Below are positions 28,575 to 37,774 of a DNA stretch of 59,457 nucleotides, piece after piece; positions within the stretch are counted from its first letter, which is position 1, and every line of letters begins with the position of its first letter. The stretch spans positions 1-59,457 of the forward strand of contig REBS01000111.1 in NCBI GenBank assembly GCA_007692605.1. The letters are read 5' to 3'. This DNA comes from Gemmatimonadales bacterium. Its GTDB lineage: Bacteria > Gemmatimonadota > Gemmatimonadetes > Longimicrobiales > Gaopeijiaceae. The notes beneath the pieces were generated by a model, which did not search any database, had not been told where the DNA came from, and saw nothing but the letters and a program-made list of their open reading frames with translations. The position numbers were made by a program, and so were the translations under genes.

Positions 28575-31500
28575 ATGCCGTCATACCCGATCCGCCTGCA
28601 GCTCCTCGGCCCACCGAAGATCTTCGACAACGATGGAGTCGAGCTCTCGATACCGATCGGAAAACCCTTGGCGCTTCTGGCGTACCTCCACCTCCAGGAA
28701 GAGCCGGTCCCCCGCGCGACGCTGGCCGAGTTCTTCTGGCCCGATACCACCCCCAGGAAGGCTCGCGCGTCCCTGCGGCAGGCGCTCTGGCTCCTCAGGA
28801 AGCATCTCGGCGGGGAGCTCTTCGTCTCCGACGACCCGGTCCAGCTGGCCTCCGAGCGAATCACGTCGGACCTGCGCACGCTGACCCGAAATCCCCCCCG
28901 GCCGGCATCGCCCGAGACCCTGGAGGCAATCTGGCGTGAGCCGCCCTTCCACTATCTCGTGCTCCCGGAGCTTCCGGAATGGCAGCGATGGACCGATCGC
29001 GTCCGAACCGAAGCGGAGCAGATCGTGGCCTCTTCCCTCTTCGAGTGGGCGCATCAGACCTCGGACCTCGCGGACCGGATGCTCCTCCTCGAGGCCGCAG
29101 CCCGGGTCCAGCCCTACCGCGCCTCGATCCGTCTGGCCCTGATCGACCAGATCATCGTGGAGCAAGACTTCGAGCGGGCCGACATCGAGATCCTGAGGGT
29201 CAGGGATGACTTTTCGGAGGATCCATCGACCCTCGAAGAGGCCGATCGGCGGGCCTTCAACCTCCGGCAGTTGCGCAGGAGGCCCTACGAGGGCGCCGCC
29301 GACCCATATACCGTGACGCTCGAGTTCGTCGGGCGAACCTCGGAGTATACGGCTCTCGTGCAGGCCTGGCGTGTGGCCCGGACGGGAAAGGCACAGCGGG
29401 CGCTGATAACCGGTGAGGCCGGAATCGGCAAGTCCCGACTGGCCGAGCAGGTCACCACGTACGCCGCGGCCGATGGCGCCCGGACGGTGCGGGTCAAGGC
29501 GCAGAATGGCGAAGACACCCTGGACTGGAGTTTCCTGAACAACGTGCTCCGGCAGCTCCTGAAGCTTTCGGGCGCCGCCGGGATCGGCCGGGACTCGGAC
29601 CGGATTCTTCGGACGCTCCTCCCGGGACTCGGAGTGGATGGCCCCGGGGGAAGCGCGCCACCGGACCCGGGGCCCGTGATCCTGGGGGAGCCCACCGGCG
29701 CGGCGATCGCCGAGGCCCTGCACGACCTGCTCGCCGCGGTCACCGATGATGCCCCACTCGTCCTCTCGCTCGACGACCTGCAATGGGCAGACGTCAAGAG
29801 CCGCTCGGTGATCCTCAGGACCGTCCGGAGACTCCATCGCGAGCCCGTGCTGACGCTTCTCACCTGCCGGTCCGAGGGGCACGACGCCCATCTGGACCGC
29901 GCGGTCCGTCTCCTCTCCGAAGGAAACGGGTTGATCCGGGTCGACCTGAGCCCGCTGTCCGAGGCCGACGTGCGGGAGGCGGTGAGCCTGCTGGCCGAAT
30001 TCAGCCCGGAATCCGGTGTGGGTGGGATCCTGAACCGCATCTGCCTCCTGTCGCGCGGCAACCCCCTCTTCCTGGTCGAGGTGCTCCAGACGCTTCACGA
30101 GCGCGGAGTGATCGAGCCGGACGAGGCGGGAGAGTGGGTCCTGCACGTGGACCGCTTCCCCGACGACCTCCCCCTTCCGAGCTCCGTTCGAGGCCTCCTG
30201 GATCTGAAGCTGCAGGGCCTGACCGACGATTCGGTCCGAATCCTCGAGGTACTCGTCGCTGCGCATCGTCCCCTTCCCCCACGGGTGCTCCAGGAGCGGT
30301 CGGGCCTCGATTCGGCCACCTTCTCGGCCTCGCTGCATGCCCTGCTCGAGCGAGGGGTCCTGAGCTGGACACGCGACGACACGCTGGGATTCAGCCACGA
30401 CGAGATCCAGGCCACGGCTCGGGACCGATTCGCACGAGTGGGCACCCCCGACCCGAAGCCCGAATCCCGCAGGAGTCTCTGGTGGATCGGGTCGGCCGCA
30501 TCGGTGCTCCTCGTGATGGCCGCGGCCGCGACGCTCGGCGGACCGCTGGCCCGGGGCGAGAGCCCGGCACCGGTCGGCGGGGGGGGATCGATCTTCCTGG
30601 TCTACGAGGATCAGGCGCTGGCGGTCCATCCCGACCACGGACACCCCTCGGAGTGGGAGGTCACTCCGGTGGCGGAGCCGGAGCTGCGGGAGTCGACCAC
30701 CGAGGGGGTCCACCGGCTCCCCGACGGGAAGCTGGCCTGGTTCATCCGGGGCACCACGGTCGAGGATCCGCCGTGGATCATCATGAGCACGGGCACCGAT
30801 TCCGCGCAGACGGTGGTGCGTACCGAAGGCGATGACTTCTTCGCCGACGCCTTTCCGGATGGACGGTCGATCCTCTATAGCTCCGAGGATCGGAATTCAC
30901 CCGTGTATACGCGATACCTGTATCGGATGGAGTTGGAGACCGGCGAGACCACTCGTCTCCTCGACCGATTCGGCATAAGAAACTCCGCGAGTGTCTCCCC
31001 CGACGGGCGAAGGATCGCGGCTTCGACCGCAGACAGCCTGTTCATCCTGAGCCCGAACGGCACCCTCCTTCGTTCGGAGCCGCACCCCGTGGCCGGTACG
31101 CTGCGTTGGTGCGGCAGCGCCCACGAGCTCCTGCACCTGACACTGGATCCCGAGGGAACGGGACTCGAGATCCTTAATTTCGAAACGGACTTCTCCCGGA
31201 CCCTCGCCACCGTCGGGCTCCCCGGACCGCACTTCGCCTGCTCCCCGGACGGTCGATTCGTCGCCTATTCCTCGATCACGGACATGGGAGTGTCGCATGT
31301 GGTCCTCGATCGAGAGACCGGGAAGACGGAGTATCTCCCGGTCCCCCTGGACCGGAGCGCGAGGATCTTCTGGCGGGGCCAGGAACCCTCGGCGATTCCC
31401 GAACGGCTTCACCTCCTCGATGAGCCGGATGAGCCGATCGTCTTGTCCTGGGGGGAGATTCTACCGCTGGCACCTCGTCTCGAGCAGTCGGACGGATCCC

Positions 31501-32297
31501 TTCGTGAGGTCACCGCGAGCTTCGAGTCGAACCAGCCCGCCGTGGCCTCGGTCGCCGACGATGGGAGGGTCTTCGCGAACAGTCCCGGACAAGCGACGAT
31601 TCGCGCGACCTGGGATGGATGGATGACCGCCGAGTTCGCGATCGTGGTTGGTGGTGATGAGCGCTCGGGCACGATCGTGGAGGATCGCTTCGAGCGGATC
31701 GACCCCGACCGATGGCAGCGGGTGGGGTACCCCACCCCTGTGCCCGCGACGCTCGACGAGAATCCAGTCCTCAGACTCCGGGGGGACGGACGCTACACCG
31801 ACGGCCTGATCCAGCGGGAGCCGCAGAGCCTCACCGAAGGCGGGACCGCCGAGATCGACTTCCGCCTCCGACTCACCCGTATCGACCGCCAGGACGTCCG
31901 GTTCTGCCTCATGGAATCGGAGCTTCCCCCGAGAACCGACGAGACGATCGAGTGGTTCGACCTGGCCCTGCGCCAGTATGTCTGTTTCCGATACCCGGGA
32001 CGAAATCTGGCTCAGTTCGACCCCGAAGAGGCCCTCTGGACGAACCACCTCATGGGGGGAATCCCCATCGATGTCGGTGACCACCTCCCGTCGGACGACT
32101 GGGTCCACCTGGCCATCCAGCTGCGCGCCGACGGAGAGATCACCGCGTTTCTGAACGGAGAGTTCGTCGGCCGGTTCCCGGTGCGCCTGCGAAACGACCC
32201 CGAGGTCCTCTGGAGGGTCGGCATCTTCGGCCACTCGGTCGACACCGAAGTCCATGTGAGGAACCTGGCCCTCTGGCCGGGAATGCGCCACGACTGA
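28575..32297 (+). CDS. Large SARP-like regulator fused to AAA ATPase, transmembrane helix, beta-propeller and lectin-like domain
   Basis: A 1240-residue fusion. A winged helix of SARP type (LQLLGPPKIFDNDGVEL, then LAEFFWPDTTPRKARASLRQ) and a BTAD domain fill residues 1-245. An AAA/STAND ATPase follows (GRTSEYTAL, Walker A TGEAGIGKS about 278, Walker B LVLSLDDLQWAD about 395). One helix (WWIGSAASVLLVMAAAATLG, about 635-655) crosses the membrane. The outer part has a TolB-like propeller (about 670-950), a Big-like segment (about 955-1025) and a ConA-like domain (about 1030-1240). Start at 28575 is chosen by similarity; no strong ribosome site is visible and GTG at 28572 is possible. A one-piece transmembrane regulator is inferred. 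Confidence 0.82.
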   Translation: MPSYPIRLQLLGPPKIFDNDGVELSIPIGKPLALLAYLHLQEEPVPRATLAEFFWPDTTPRKARASLRQALWLLRKHLGGELFVSDDPVQLASERITSDLRTLTRNPPRPASPETLEAIWREPPFHYLVLPELPEWQRWTDRVRTEAEQIVASSLFEWAHQTSDLADRMLLLEAAARVQPYRASIRLALIDQIIVEQDFERADIEILRVRDDFSEDPSTLEEADRRAFNLRQLRRRPYEGAADPYTVTLEFVGRTSEYTALVQAWRVARTGKAQRALITGEAGIGKSRLAEQVTTYAAADGARTVRVKAQNGEDTLDWSFLNNVLRQLLKLSGAAGIGRDSDRILRTLLPGLGVDGPGGSAPPDPGPVILGEPTGAAIAEALHDLLAAVTDDAPLVLSLDDLQWADVKSRSVILRTVRRLHREPVLTLLTCRSEGHDAHLDRAVRLLSEGNGLIRVDLSPLSEADVREAVSLLAEFSPESGVGGILNRICLLSRGNPLFLVEVLQTLHERGVIEPDEAGEWVLHVDRFPDDLPLPSSVRGLLDLKLQGLTDDSVRILEVLVAAHRPLPPRVLQERSGLDSATFSASLHALLERGVLSWTRDDTLGFSHDEIQATARDRFARVGTPDPKPESRRSLWWIGSAASVLLVMAAAATLGGPLARGESPAPVGGGGSIFLVYEDQALAVHPDHGHPSEWEVTPVAEPELRESTTEGVHRLPDGKLAWFIRGTTVEDPPWIIMSTGTDSAQTVVRTEGDDFFADAFPDGRSILYSSEDRNSPVYTRYLYRMELETGETTRLLDRFGIRNSASVSPDGRRIAASTADSLFILSPNGTLLRSEPHPVAGTLRWCGSAHELLHLTLDPEGTGLEILNFETDFSRTLATVGLPGPHFACSPDGRFVAYSSITDMGVSHVVLDRETGKTEYLPVPLDRSARIFWRGQEPSAIPERLHLLDEPDEPIVLSWGEILPLAPRLEQSDGSLREVTASFESNQPAVASVADDGRVFANSPGQATIRATWDGWMTAEFAIVVGGDERSGTIVEDRFERIDPDRWQRVGYPTPVPATLDENPVLRLRGDGRYTDGLIQREPQSLTEGGTAEIDFRLRLTRIDRQDVRFCLMESELPPRTDETIEWFDLALRQYVCFRYPGRNLAQFDPEEALWTNHLMGGIPIDVGDHLPSDDWVHLAIQLRADGEITAFLNGEFVGRFPVRLRNDPEVLWRVGIFGHSVDTEVHVRNLALWPGMRHD

Positions 32298-32319
32298 GGC
32301 GCTCCGGCCGTCGGGGGGG

Positions 32320-33474
32320 CTAGCCGCCCTTCAGGGATCGGTCGGGCGCCATGCATACGATGAGCGGATGCAGGACGTCGACGACGTCGACCGTCGACCC
32401 CTGATGCCCGAGGACCTCGTCGAGCCGCTTGTACGCCTGCGGTGCTTCGTCGAGGCCTCCCCCGCGGAGTACGACACCGGCTTCCCGGATCCGCTCCACG
32501 ACATCGGACGAGGCGAGCGTCCGCTTGGCGTGTCGACGCCCCATCACCCGTCCGGCCCCGTGAACGGTGGAGTAGAGCGCCTCGCGCTGAAGGCGACGGG
32601 CATCGGAGCCCTCGGGCGCCTCGGCTCCCTCGAGGATCACCGAGGGCTCCGTCATCGTCGAGCCCACGAAGGATTTCTGACCCGGCCATGCGGGGGTCGC
32701 TCCCTTGCGGACCACCACGTACTCCTGCCCGTCGTGCTCCTCCTTCCATGCGAAGTTGTGATGATTGTGGACCAGCTCCTCCTCCTGCCCCCCCAGGATC
32801 CGGACCACCTTCCGGGCCGCCCACTCGCGACCAACGTAGGCGTACTCTCCGGCAAGGGTCATGAGCTGCCAATAGTCGTGCCCCAGCTCGCTGTCGAGCT
32901 CGAGCATCCCTTCGTGCGGCTTCACCCGGGAGTCCCACGACTCGCCCTTCGAGAGCGCAAGAAATCCCGAGGCCACCGTGTGTCCGAAGCCCCGCGATCC
33001 AAAGTGGACGCCGACCCACACCTGCTCCCGATCATCGGCGAAGACGTCGACGTAGTGGTTCCCGCTCCCGACCGTGCCCAACTGCTCGCGCGCCTTGGCC
33101 CGCAACTGGCTCCGGTGCTGACGGGGGACGGCGGCCCACGCCTCGTCTTCGAAGAGCGGATGGTCCTGCGGGGCGTCGGAGGCCTCGTTCGACTTCCCCA
33201 CACCGAAGGCCAGGGAAGCCTCGATCGCGTCCGCCACCGTCTCGAGATCGGGAAGGGATGTCGCCTGAAGATCCGTCCGGATGGCGGCGTTTCCGCAGGC
33301 GATGTCGAATCCCACCCCCGAGACCGGCACCCGGTCCCGGTACGCGGCCACGCCCCCGATCGGCATGATGTAGCCGAGGTGCCCATCGGCCATCAGCGCC
33401 ACCCGTTCCGCCCGGGACGCGACGTCCTCGAGCTGCGCGAGGGTTTCGTCGTCGTGCTCTCCGAAGATCTTGAT
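32320..33474 (-). CDS. rtcB: RtcB family RNA ligase, apparent ATC start
   Basis: A 384-residue RtcB, which joins 2',3'-cyclic-phosphate or 3'-phosphate RNA ends to 5'-OH ends using GTP and manganese. Metal ligands and motifs are GVGFDIACGNAA, TVGSGNHYVDVFADD, VHFGSRGFGH and HNHHNFAW, and the guanylated His is in TVHGAGRVMGRRHA. The first ATG (33402) would cut off the conserved KIFGEHDDETLAQLEDVASRA-like N-terminus, which is present in frame. Upstream of it stands GGAGG, four bases before an ATC codon at 33474; no ATG, GTG or TTG exists in this frame just upstream. I therefore take ATC as start. The shorter form is the alternative. Confidence 0.88.
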   Translation of the reverse strand: MKIFGEHDDETLAQLEDVASRAERVALMADGHLGYIMPIGGVAAYRDRVPVSGVGFDIACGNAAIRTDLQATSLPDLETVADAIEASLAFGVGKSNEASDAPQDHPLFEDEAWAAVPRQHRSQLRAKAREQLGTVGSGNHYVDVFADDREQVWVGVHFGSRGFGHTVASGFLALSKGESWDSRVKPHEGMLELDSELGHDYWQLMTLAGEYAYVGREWAARKVVRILGGQEEELVHNHHNFAWKEEHDGQEYVVVRKGATPAWPGQKSFVGSTMTEPSVILEGAEAPEGSDARRLQREALYSTVHGAGRVMGRRHAKRTLASSDVVERIREAGVVLRGGGLDEAPQAYKRLDEVLGHQGSTVDVVDVLHPLIVCMAPDRSLKGG

Positions 33475-33488
33475 GGTGCCTCCCTTCC

Positions 33489-34385
33489 GTGCGTTCGCGG
33501 GTCCGTGGCTCCCCCGGGAATCCTACTCTCGAGCCCGGATCACGATCCCCGATCGAGCGGCTGGCCGAGTCACTGGCGGCTCGCCGCGTCTCGACCGGAA
33601 GACTTCCCCAGGTCGAGGAGTACCTGCTCGACCCGCAGATTCGCTACCTGCGCATCTGCGAGTCGAATCCCTGGCTGCACCTGGCTCGTTCGCGCGGCTT
33701 CGAGGTCAGACGCTTCGAGTTCCCGGTCCGCGAGCTGCCGTCGCTGGACGCCGACGAGGTGGTCGCGCTGCACCTGCGCGAGGTCGGTACCCCGCGCACG
33801 AGGCCGGGGTCGAATTCGTGGCGGTCGACGGGGCGCAGTCGCTCTCGCTGGTCCCGGTCGATGTCGGGGCCTCGGGGGTGGATTTCTACGCCGCGAGCCC
33901 CCACAAATGGGTCCAGTATCCGAAGGGGCTGGGGCTCCTGTACCTGAGGAGCGACCTGCAGGAGCTCCTCACCCCGATGTGGGTCAGCTCGGGGCAGGCG
34001 GGCGCGGCAGGGACGGTCCGAAGGTTCGAGGACTACGGAACCCGCAACCGACCCGAGGTGATGGCACTCGGAGACGCGCTCGCCTTCCAGGCGCAGATCC
34101 TGATGGAGGCGCGGGTGCCGCACCACGAGGCGGTCTGGCGCCGGGGCCGGGAGCGGGTCGACGCCACGCCCGGCCTGCGCCCCCTCCTGGGAGCTGTCGG
34201 GGGCACTCTTCACGGTCGAGGCCGAGGGACGCCCCAGCGCCGAGCGGTCCCGTCGGCTCTACGAGGAGGCCGGACTCGTCTTTCGACCGATCCCGACCCT
34301 CGGGATCGACGGCGCGCGGCTCTCACCGAACCTTCAGACGCCGTTCGAAAACCTGGAGACCTTCTTCCGCATGGCGGAGGCCTGA
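33489..34385 (+). pseudogene. Class V aminotransferase (cysteine desulfurase/kynureninase-like) remnant
   Basis: Three pieces of one PLP enzyme lie in order in two frames. Piece A (33489-about 33795) has ESNPWLHLARSRGFEVRRFEFP. Piece B (about 33795-34185, other frame) has VDGAQSLSLVPVDVGASG, VDFYAASPHKWVQYPKG (the PLP Lys) and FEDYGTRNRPEVMALGDAL. Piece C (about 34190-34385) returns to frame A with ALFTVEAEGRPSAERSRRL and ends in FFRMAEA. The N-terminal PLP loop and a stretch between A and B, normally about 30 residues, are missing. At least two frameshifts and deletions make a working enzyme unlikely, unless they are assembly errors. Confidence 0.8.
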
Positions 34386-34392
34386 CGCCGGA

Positions 34393-35091
34393 TCACGGGG
34401 AGTCGTTCGCCCCCACCGCGGGGATGGGCAGGAAGCGCTCGACCGCGTTCGCGATCCCTCGGGCCGACCGATCGGGTGCGTTCAGGAGGATCTCGCGGTC
34501 CAGGGGACTCGTCAGGAATCCCGTCTCGATGATCACCCCCACCGTCGAGGGGTCGAGCGCATGATGGTACCGGCGGGAGTTGAAGGCGTAGTAACCCTGC
34601 ATCCGCCGCGTTGCGACCCGGTGCCGGAGTTCGGTCGCCTCGCGATAGCTGCCGGCCAGGACTTCGGCGAAGGCTGCGGCACGGCCGGTGGCGTCCCGCC
34701 GGGGTGGGGCGACCGAGAATCCCGAGGCCGACGGGCTGTGAAAGCCGTCGGCGTGAATCGCGATGAACAGGTCGGCCCGATACCCCGGCGGCACCGTCGC
34801 GGGCAGGATCTCGACCTCGTACCCGCGAGCCCGGAGCAGCTCCGCGGCACGCTCGGCGATGTCGAGGGTGACCTCCCACTCCTCCTTCCCACCGCCCCGG
34901 GTCCCGTTCGAGCGGATCCGCGCCAGCTCGTCGGGTGCCTCGATCGAGCGCCAGTGGCCCGCCTGCAGGGCGATCCGGATCAACCCGTCGTCCGGGTCGG
35001 ATGCGCCATCATGTGCAGACTGTGCAGAAACCGCCGGTGCGCCGAACAAGAGGGCGAAAAGGGCGATCGTCGACAGCCGGAGTGGTCTCAT
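34393..35091 (-). CDS. Exported N-acetylmuramoyl-L-alanine amidase (Amidase_3)
   Basis: A 232-residue periplasmic amidase that would cut the amide bond between MurNAc and the stem peptide. After a signal peptide (TIALFALLFGAPAVSAQ) the Amidase_3 pattern appears: IALQAGHW (first zinc His), WEVTLDIAERAAELL with the Glu ligand, DLFIAIHADGF (second His) and VIIETGFLTSPLDREILL with the catalytic Glu. The usual GxxPGHGG start is altered to LQAGHWRS. The start at 35091 begins the signal peptide. It is convergent with the aminotransferase remnant, 7 bases away. Confidence 0.88.
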   Translation of the reverse strand: MRPLRLSTIALFALLFGAPAVSAQSAHDGASDPDDGLIRIALQAGHWRSIEAPDELARIRSNGTRGGGKEEWEVTLDIAERAAELLRARGYEVEILPATVPPGYRADLFIAIHADGFHSPSASGFSVAPPRRDATGRAAAFAEVLAGSYREATELRHRVATRRMQGYYAFNSRRYHHALDPSTVGVIIETGFLTSPLDREILLNAPDRSARGIANAVERFLPIPAVGANDSP

Positions 35092-35186
35092 GGTCGGTAT
35101 CGGGGTGGACTCGGGAATCACGGTCCTGCGCGTGGCACCTGTAGACACCCTACAACCTTGAACGATCCCGACCCGATCGTCCCGGC

Positions 35187-35375
35187 TCAGTGCTCGGCGA
35201 CCACCGACTCGATCGCGCGCGGGAAGCAGGCGGTGGCCATGAAGGGGATGTAGGCCAGGGTGCCGGCGGCGATCCCCGCCCACATCGCGGGCTCACCCAC
35301 GTTGGTGAGCGCGACCGCCCAGCCGGGAGCGGAGAAGATCAGGCCGAACGCCAGGATGCCAATGGAGTAGATCAT
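35187..35375 (-). CDS. Small hydrophobic membrane protein
   Basis: A 62-residue protein with two hydrophobic stretches (IGILAFGLIFSAPGWAVAL and MWAGIAAGTLAYIPFMATACF). Third codon positions are almost all G or C, as in its neighbours, which supports coding. No clear ribosome site is seen. Function unknown. It ends about 95 bases before the amidase start. Confidence 0.55.
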   Translation of the reverse strand: MIYSIGILAFGLIFSAPGWAVALTNVGEPAMWAGIAAGTLAYIPFMATACFPRAIESVVAEH

Positions 35376-35519
35376 CTATCGAATCTCGTTCTTTCGGTTC
35401 TGGTTGACGGGAGCACCGGGCTCCCGAGGACTCAGGTGCCGGATCGAAGCCGACACAGCCGGATAAGATGGCAAAAGACGCACGGCGGGTCCATGGGTGA
35501 GCGGAAGGAAGATGATGGG

Positions 35520-36263
35520 ATGCAGGTGGTCGGCGTCGACGGCTGCCGCAGCGGGTGGTTCGCCGTCTCCCTGAGCGGGAGCGGGGCATGGAAAACGAAC
35601 GTCTACCCGGACTTCGCCGAACTGTGGGCGGCACACCGCACGGCGTCGCTGATCCTGGTGGACATCCCGATCGGGCTCCGCGACGAAGGACCGGACGAGC
35701 GGAGTTGCGATCGCGAGGCGCGGCGGCTCCTGGGTCACCCCCGGGGTTCGAGCGTCTTTCCCGCCCCCTGTCGCGCGGCGCTCTCGGCCTCGAGCCACGC
35801 CGAAGCCAGCCGGATCAACCGGGAGCGATCCGGGCGGGGGCTGTCGATCCAGTCCTGGGGAATCACACCGAAGATCCGCCAGGTCGATCGGCTGATGCTC
35901 GCATCCACCCCGGACCGGGGCGCAATCCGACGGACCGTGCGTGAGGTCCACCCCGAGGTCCTCTTCCGAGCCCTGAACGGAGGGCATCCACTTCGCCACG
36001 GAAAGAAGTACCGGGAGGGTGTTCGGGAACGCCTGGAGATCCTCCGGCGCACGGACCTCCGCGCCGACGCGATCGTCGACGACGCGCACCGGCGGTGGCT
36101 GCGCCGCGAGGTGGCGCGCGACGACATCCTCGACGCCCTCGCCGCCGCCCTCACCGCTGAGGGAGGGCCTTCCGGACTCGAGACGCTGCCCGCCACACCA
36201 CCGGTGGACGCGGAAGGCCTCCGAATGGAGATCGTCTACCGTCCGGACGCCGGAGGAGGCTGA
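35520..36263 (+). CDS. DUF429 family protein
   Basis: A 247-residue DUF429 protein with RNase H-like fold features: VVGVDGCRSGWFAV with the leading Asp, LVDIPIGL with the second acid, SVFPAPCRAALSA, EVHPEVLFRALNGG and the closing DDILDALAAALTA. The family is predicted to contain nucleases but no reaction is proven. AAGGAAG lies about 8 bases upstream of this ATG; ATG at 35493 is an alternative start. Confidence 0.85.
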   Translation: MQVVGVDGCRSGWFAVSLSGSGAWKTNVYPDFAELWAAHRTASLILVDIPIGLRDEGPDERSCDREARRLLGHPRGSSVFPAPCRAALSASSHAEASRINRERSGRGLSIQSWGITPKIRQVDRLMLASTPDRGAIRRTVREVHPEVLFRALNGGHPLRHGKKYREGVRERLEILRRTDLRADAIVDDAHRRWLRREVARDDILDALAAALTAEGGPSGLETLPATPPVDAEGLRMEIVYRPDAGGG

Positions 36264-36275
36264 AGGCGGCTCGCC

Positions 36276-37160
36276 TCAGCCCCCCAGCACCTCCCGAAGG
36301 AACGAGATCGCCCGGGGCCAGGCCGACTCCGAGGCGGCCAGATTCGCACCATCGCGACCATCCTGCTGACGCAGGAAGCCGTGCCCCGCGCCCGAGTAGA
36401 TCTCGTACTCGAAGCGCTGCCCCCGAGCCTCCAGCACCTCGGCGGCGGGCTCGATCGTGACGTTGACCCGTGCGTCATCCTCGCCGTACAGCCCCAGGAT
36501 GGGGATCTCGACGCGGCCCAGCGCCTCGTCTTCGGACGAGGTGCCGTAGAACACGACCGCGGCCCCGAGCGCCTCCCAGCCGAGGGTGGCCATGTCGAAG
36601 CTGGCCGTCCCCCCCCAGCAGAAGCCGAGGCTGGCCACCGTCGATGATGCGCCCGGCAGCTCCATGGCGTAGGCACCGGCCGCCTGCAGCCTGCGCATCG
36701 CATCGGGCCGCTCCAGGGTCCGAATCAGCGCCACCGCCCCCTGCTGATCGACCGACTCGGTCCCCCCGCCGTCGGGACCCATCCCCGACAGCAGATCCGG
36801 AGCGATCGCCACGTACCCGTCGGCCGCCAGCTGGTCTGCCACCGCACGAATCCAGTCCGTGAGGCCGAAGATCTCGTGGATCACCACGACGACGGGGGCG
36901 GGATCCGCCCGCTCCGGGTAGACCACCCAGGCCCGAATCTCGTCCCCGTCGCCCGCCGGCACCGTCACCCACTCTCCGTGCCGAGGAGAGCTCTCGAGGC
37001 GATCCGTGGCCTCGTCGGCCCCGGCCGGGATCGCTGCCTGCTGGCCGGACAACGGGACCGAAAGGAGGAACGTGACCGCGGTCATGATCGTGCATCCCAC
37101 GAGCAGCCGGGCCCAGAGGCCCAGCCGGGAGCGTTCGGGAGAAAGGGCTCGAGCGATCAT
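36276..37160 (-). CDS. Exported dienelactone hydrolase family protein
   Basis: A 294-residue alpha/beta hydrolase. A hydrophobic N-terminal signal (LLVGCTIMTAVTFLLSVPLSG) indicates export. The catalytic Cys181 sits in GFCWGG, the acid is Asp228 or Asp229 in GLYGEDDARV and the His is His260 in GAGHGFL, the Cys-Asp-His triad of dienelactone hydrolases. IHEIFGL carries the oxyanion-side Glu. The substrate in the periplasm is unknown. It is convergent with DUF429. Confidence 0.9.
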   Translation of the reverse strand: MIARALSPERSRLGLWARLLVGCTIMTAVTFLLSVPLSGQQAAIPAGADEATDRLESSPRHGEWVTVPAGDGDEIRAWVVYPERADPAPVVVVIHEIFGLTDWIRAVADQLAADGYVAIAPDLLSGMGPDGGGTESVDQQGAVALIRTLERPDAMRRLQAAGAYAMELPGASSTVASLGFCWGGTASFDMATLGWEALGAAVVFYGTSSEDEALGRVEIPILGLYGEDDARVNVTIEPAAEVLEARGQRFEYEIYSGAGHGFLRQQDGRDGANLAASESAWPRAISFLREVLGG

Positions 37161-37312
37161 GGGCAGACTCCGGATCGTGGGGACAGCCGACCTTCAGGTG
37201 TGATGCGGTACCGCCGGAGCCAGGGATCGGTTCCCGCAATCGTTGGCGCTCCCGGCACCCGCCGGGCACATTACGGGAGGCCCCCCCCGAACCCCAGACC
37301 CGCAGGCTGCCG

Positions 37313-37678
37313 GTGACCCCCTTCCCCGCCCCCCTTCGCACGTTCGTCGAACTCTTCAACGCCCGCGAGTTCTGGGAGAGCCACGAGGTCCTCGAAGTCC
37401 CGTGGCGAGCCCATCGGAGCGAGTTCTACCACGGGCTGATCCTCTACGCCAGCGCCTTCGTCCACGTCCAGCGAGGCAACGCCCACGGGGTGGGCGCCCA
37501 GCTCCGGAAGGCGCGCATCGTCCTCGAACCATACGCCCCTGCGTACCTGGGCATCGATGTGGCCGGGATCCTGGACCACTGCCGAGCGGGCGAGGCCGCC
37601 ATCGAGGACAAGGACTTTCCCCGGCTCGACCTATCCGCCGATCGCCTGCGGGGCGACGAGATCGAATTGATGCACTGA
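37313..37678 (+). CDS. DUF309 family protein
   Basis: A 121-residue DUF309 protein. The signature is FNAREFWESHEVLEVPWR and YHGLILYASAFVHVQRGN, an all-helical fold with conserved His and Glu residues of unknown role. It starts with GTG. It lies between the divergent hydrolase gene and the transporter operon. Confidence 0.88.
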   Translation: MTPFPAPLRTFVELFNAREFWESHEVLEVPWRAHRSEFYHGLILYASAFVHVQRGNAHGVGAQLRKARIVLEPYAPAYLGIDVAGILDHCRAGEAAIEDKDFPRLDLSADRLRGDEIELMH

Positions 37679-37774
37679 CCCGAATCCGCGAAGGTTCTGG
37701 CGGTCGCGGCGGTCGCCGCGCATATTCGCTCGACACGATCCGGTTGGTCCCCCCCACCCTCAGGATTCTCCCGC

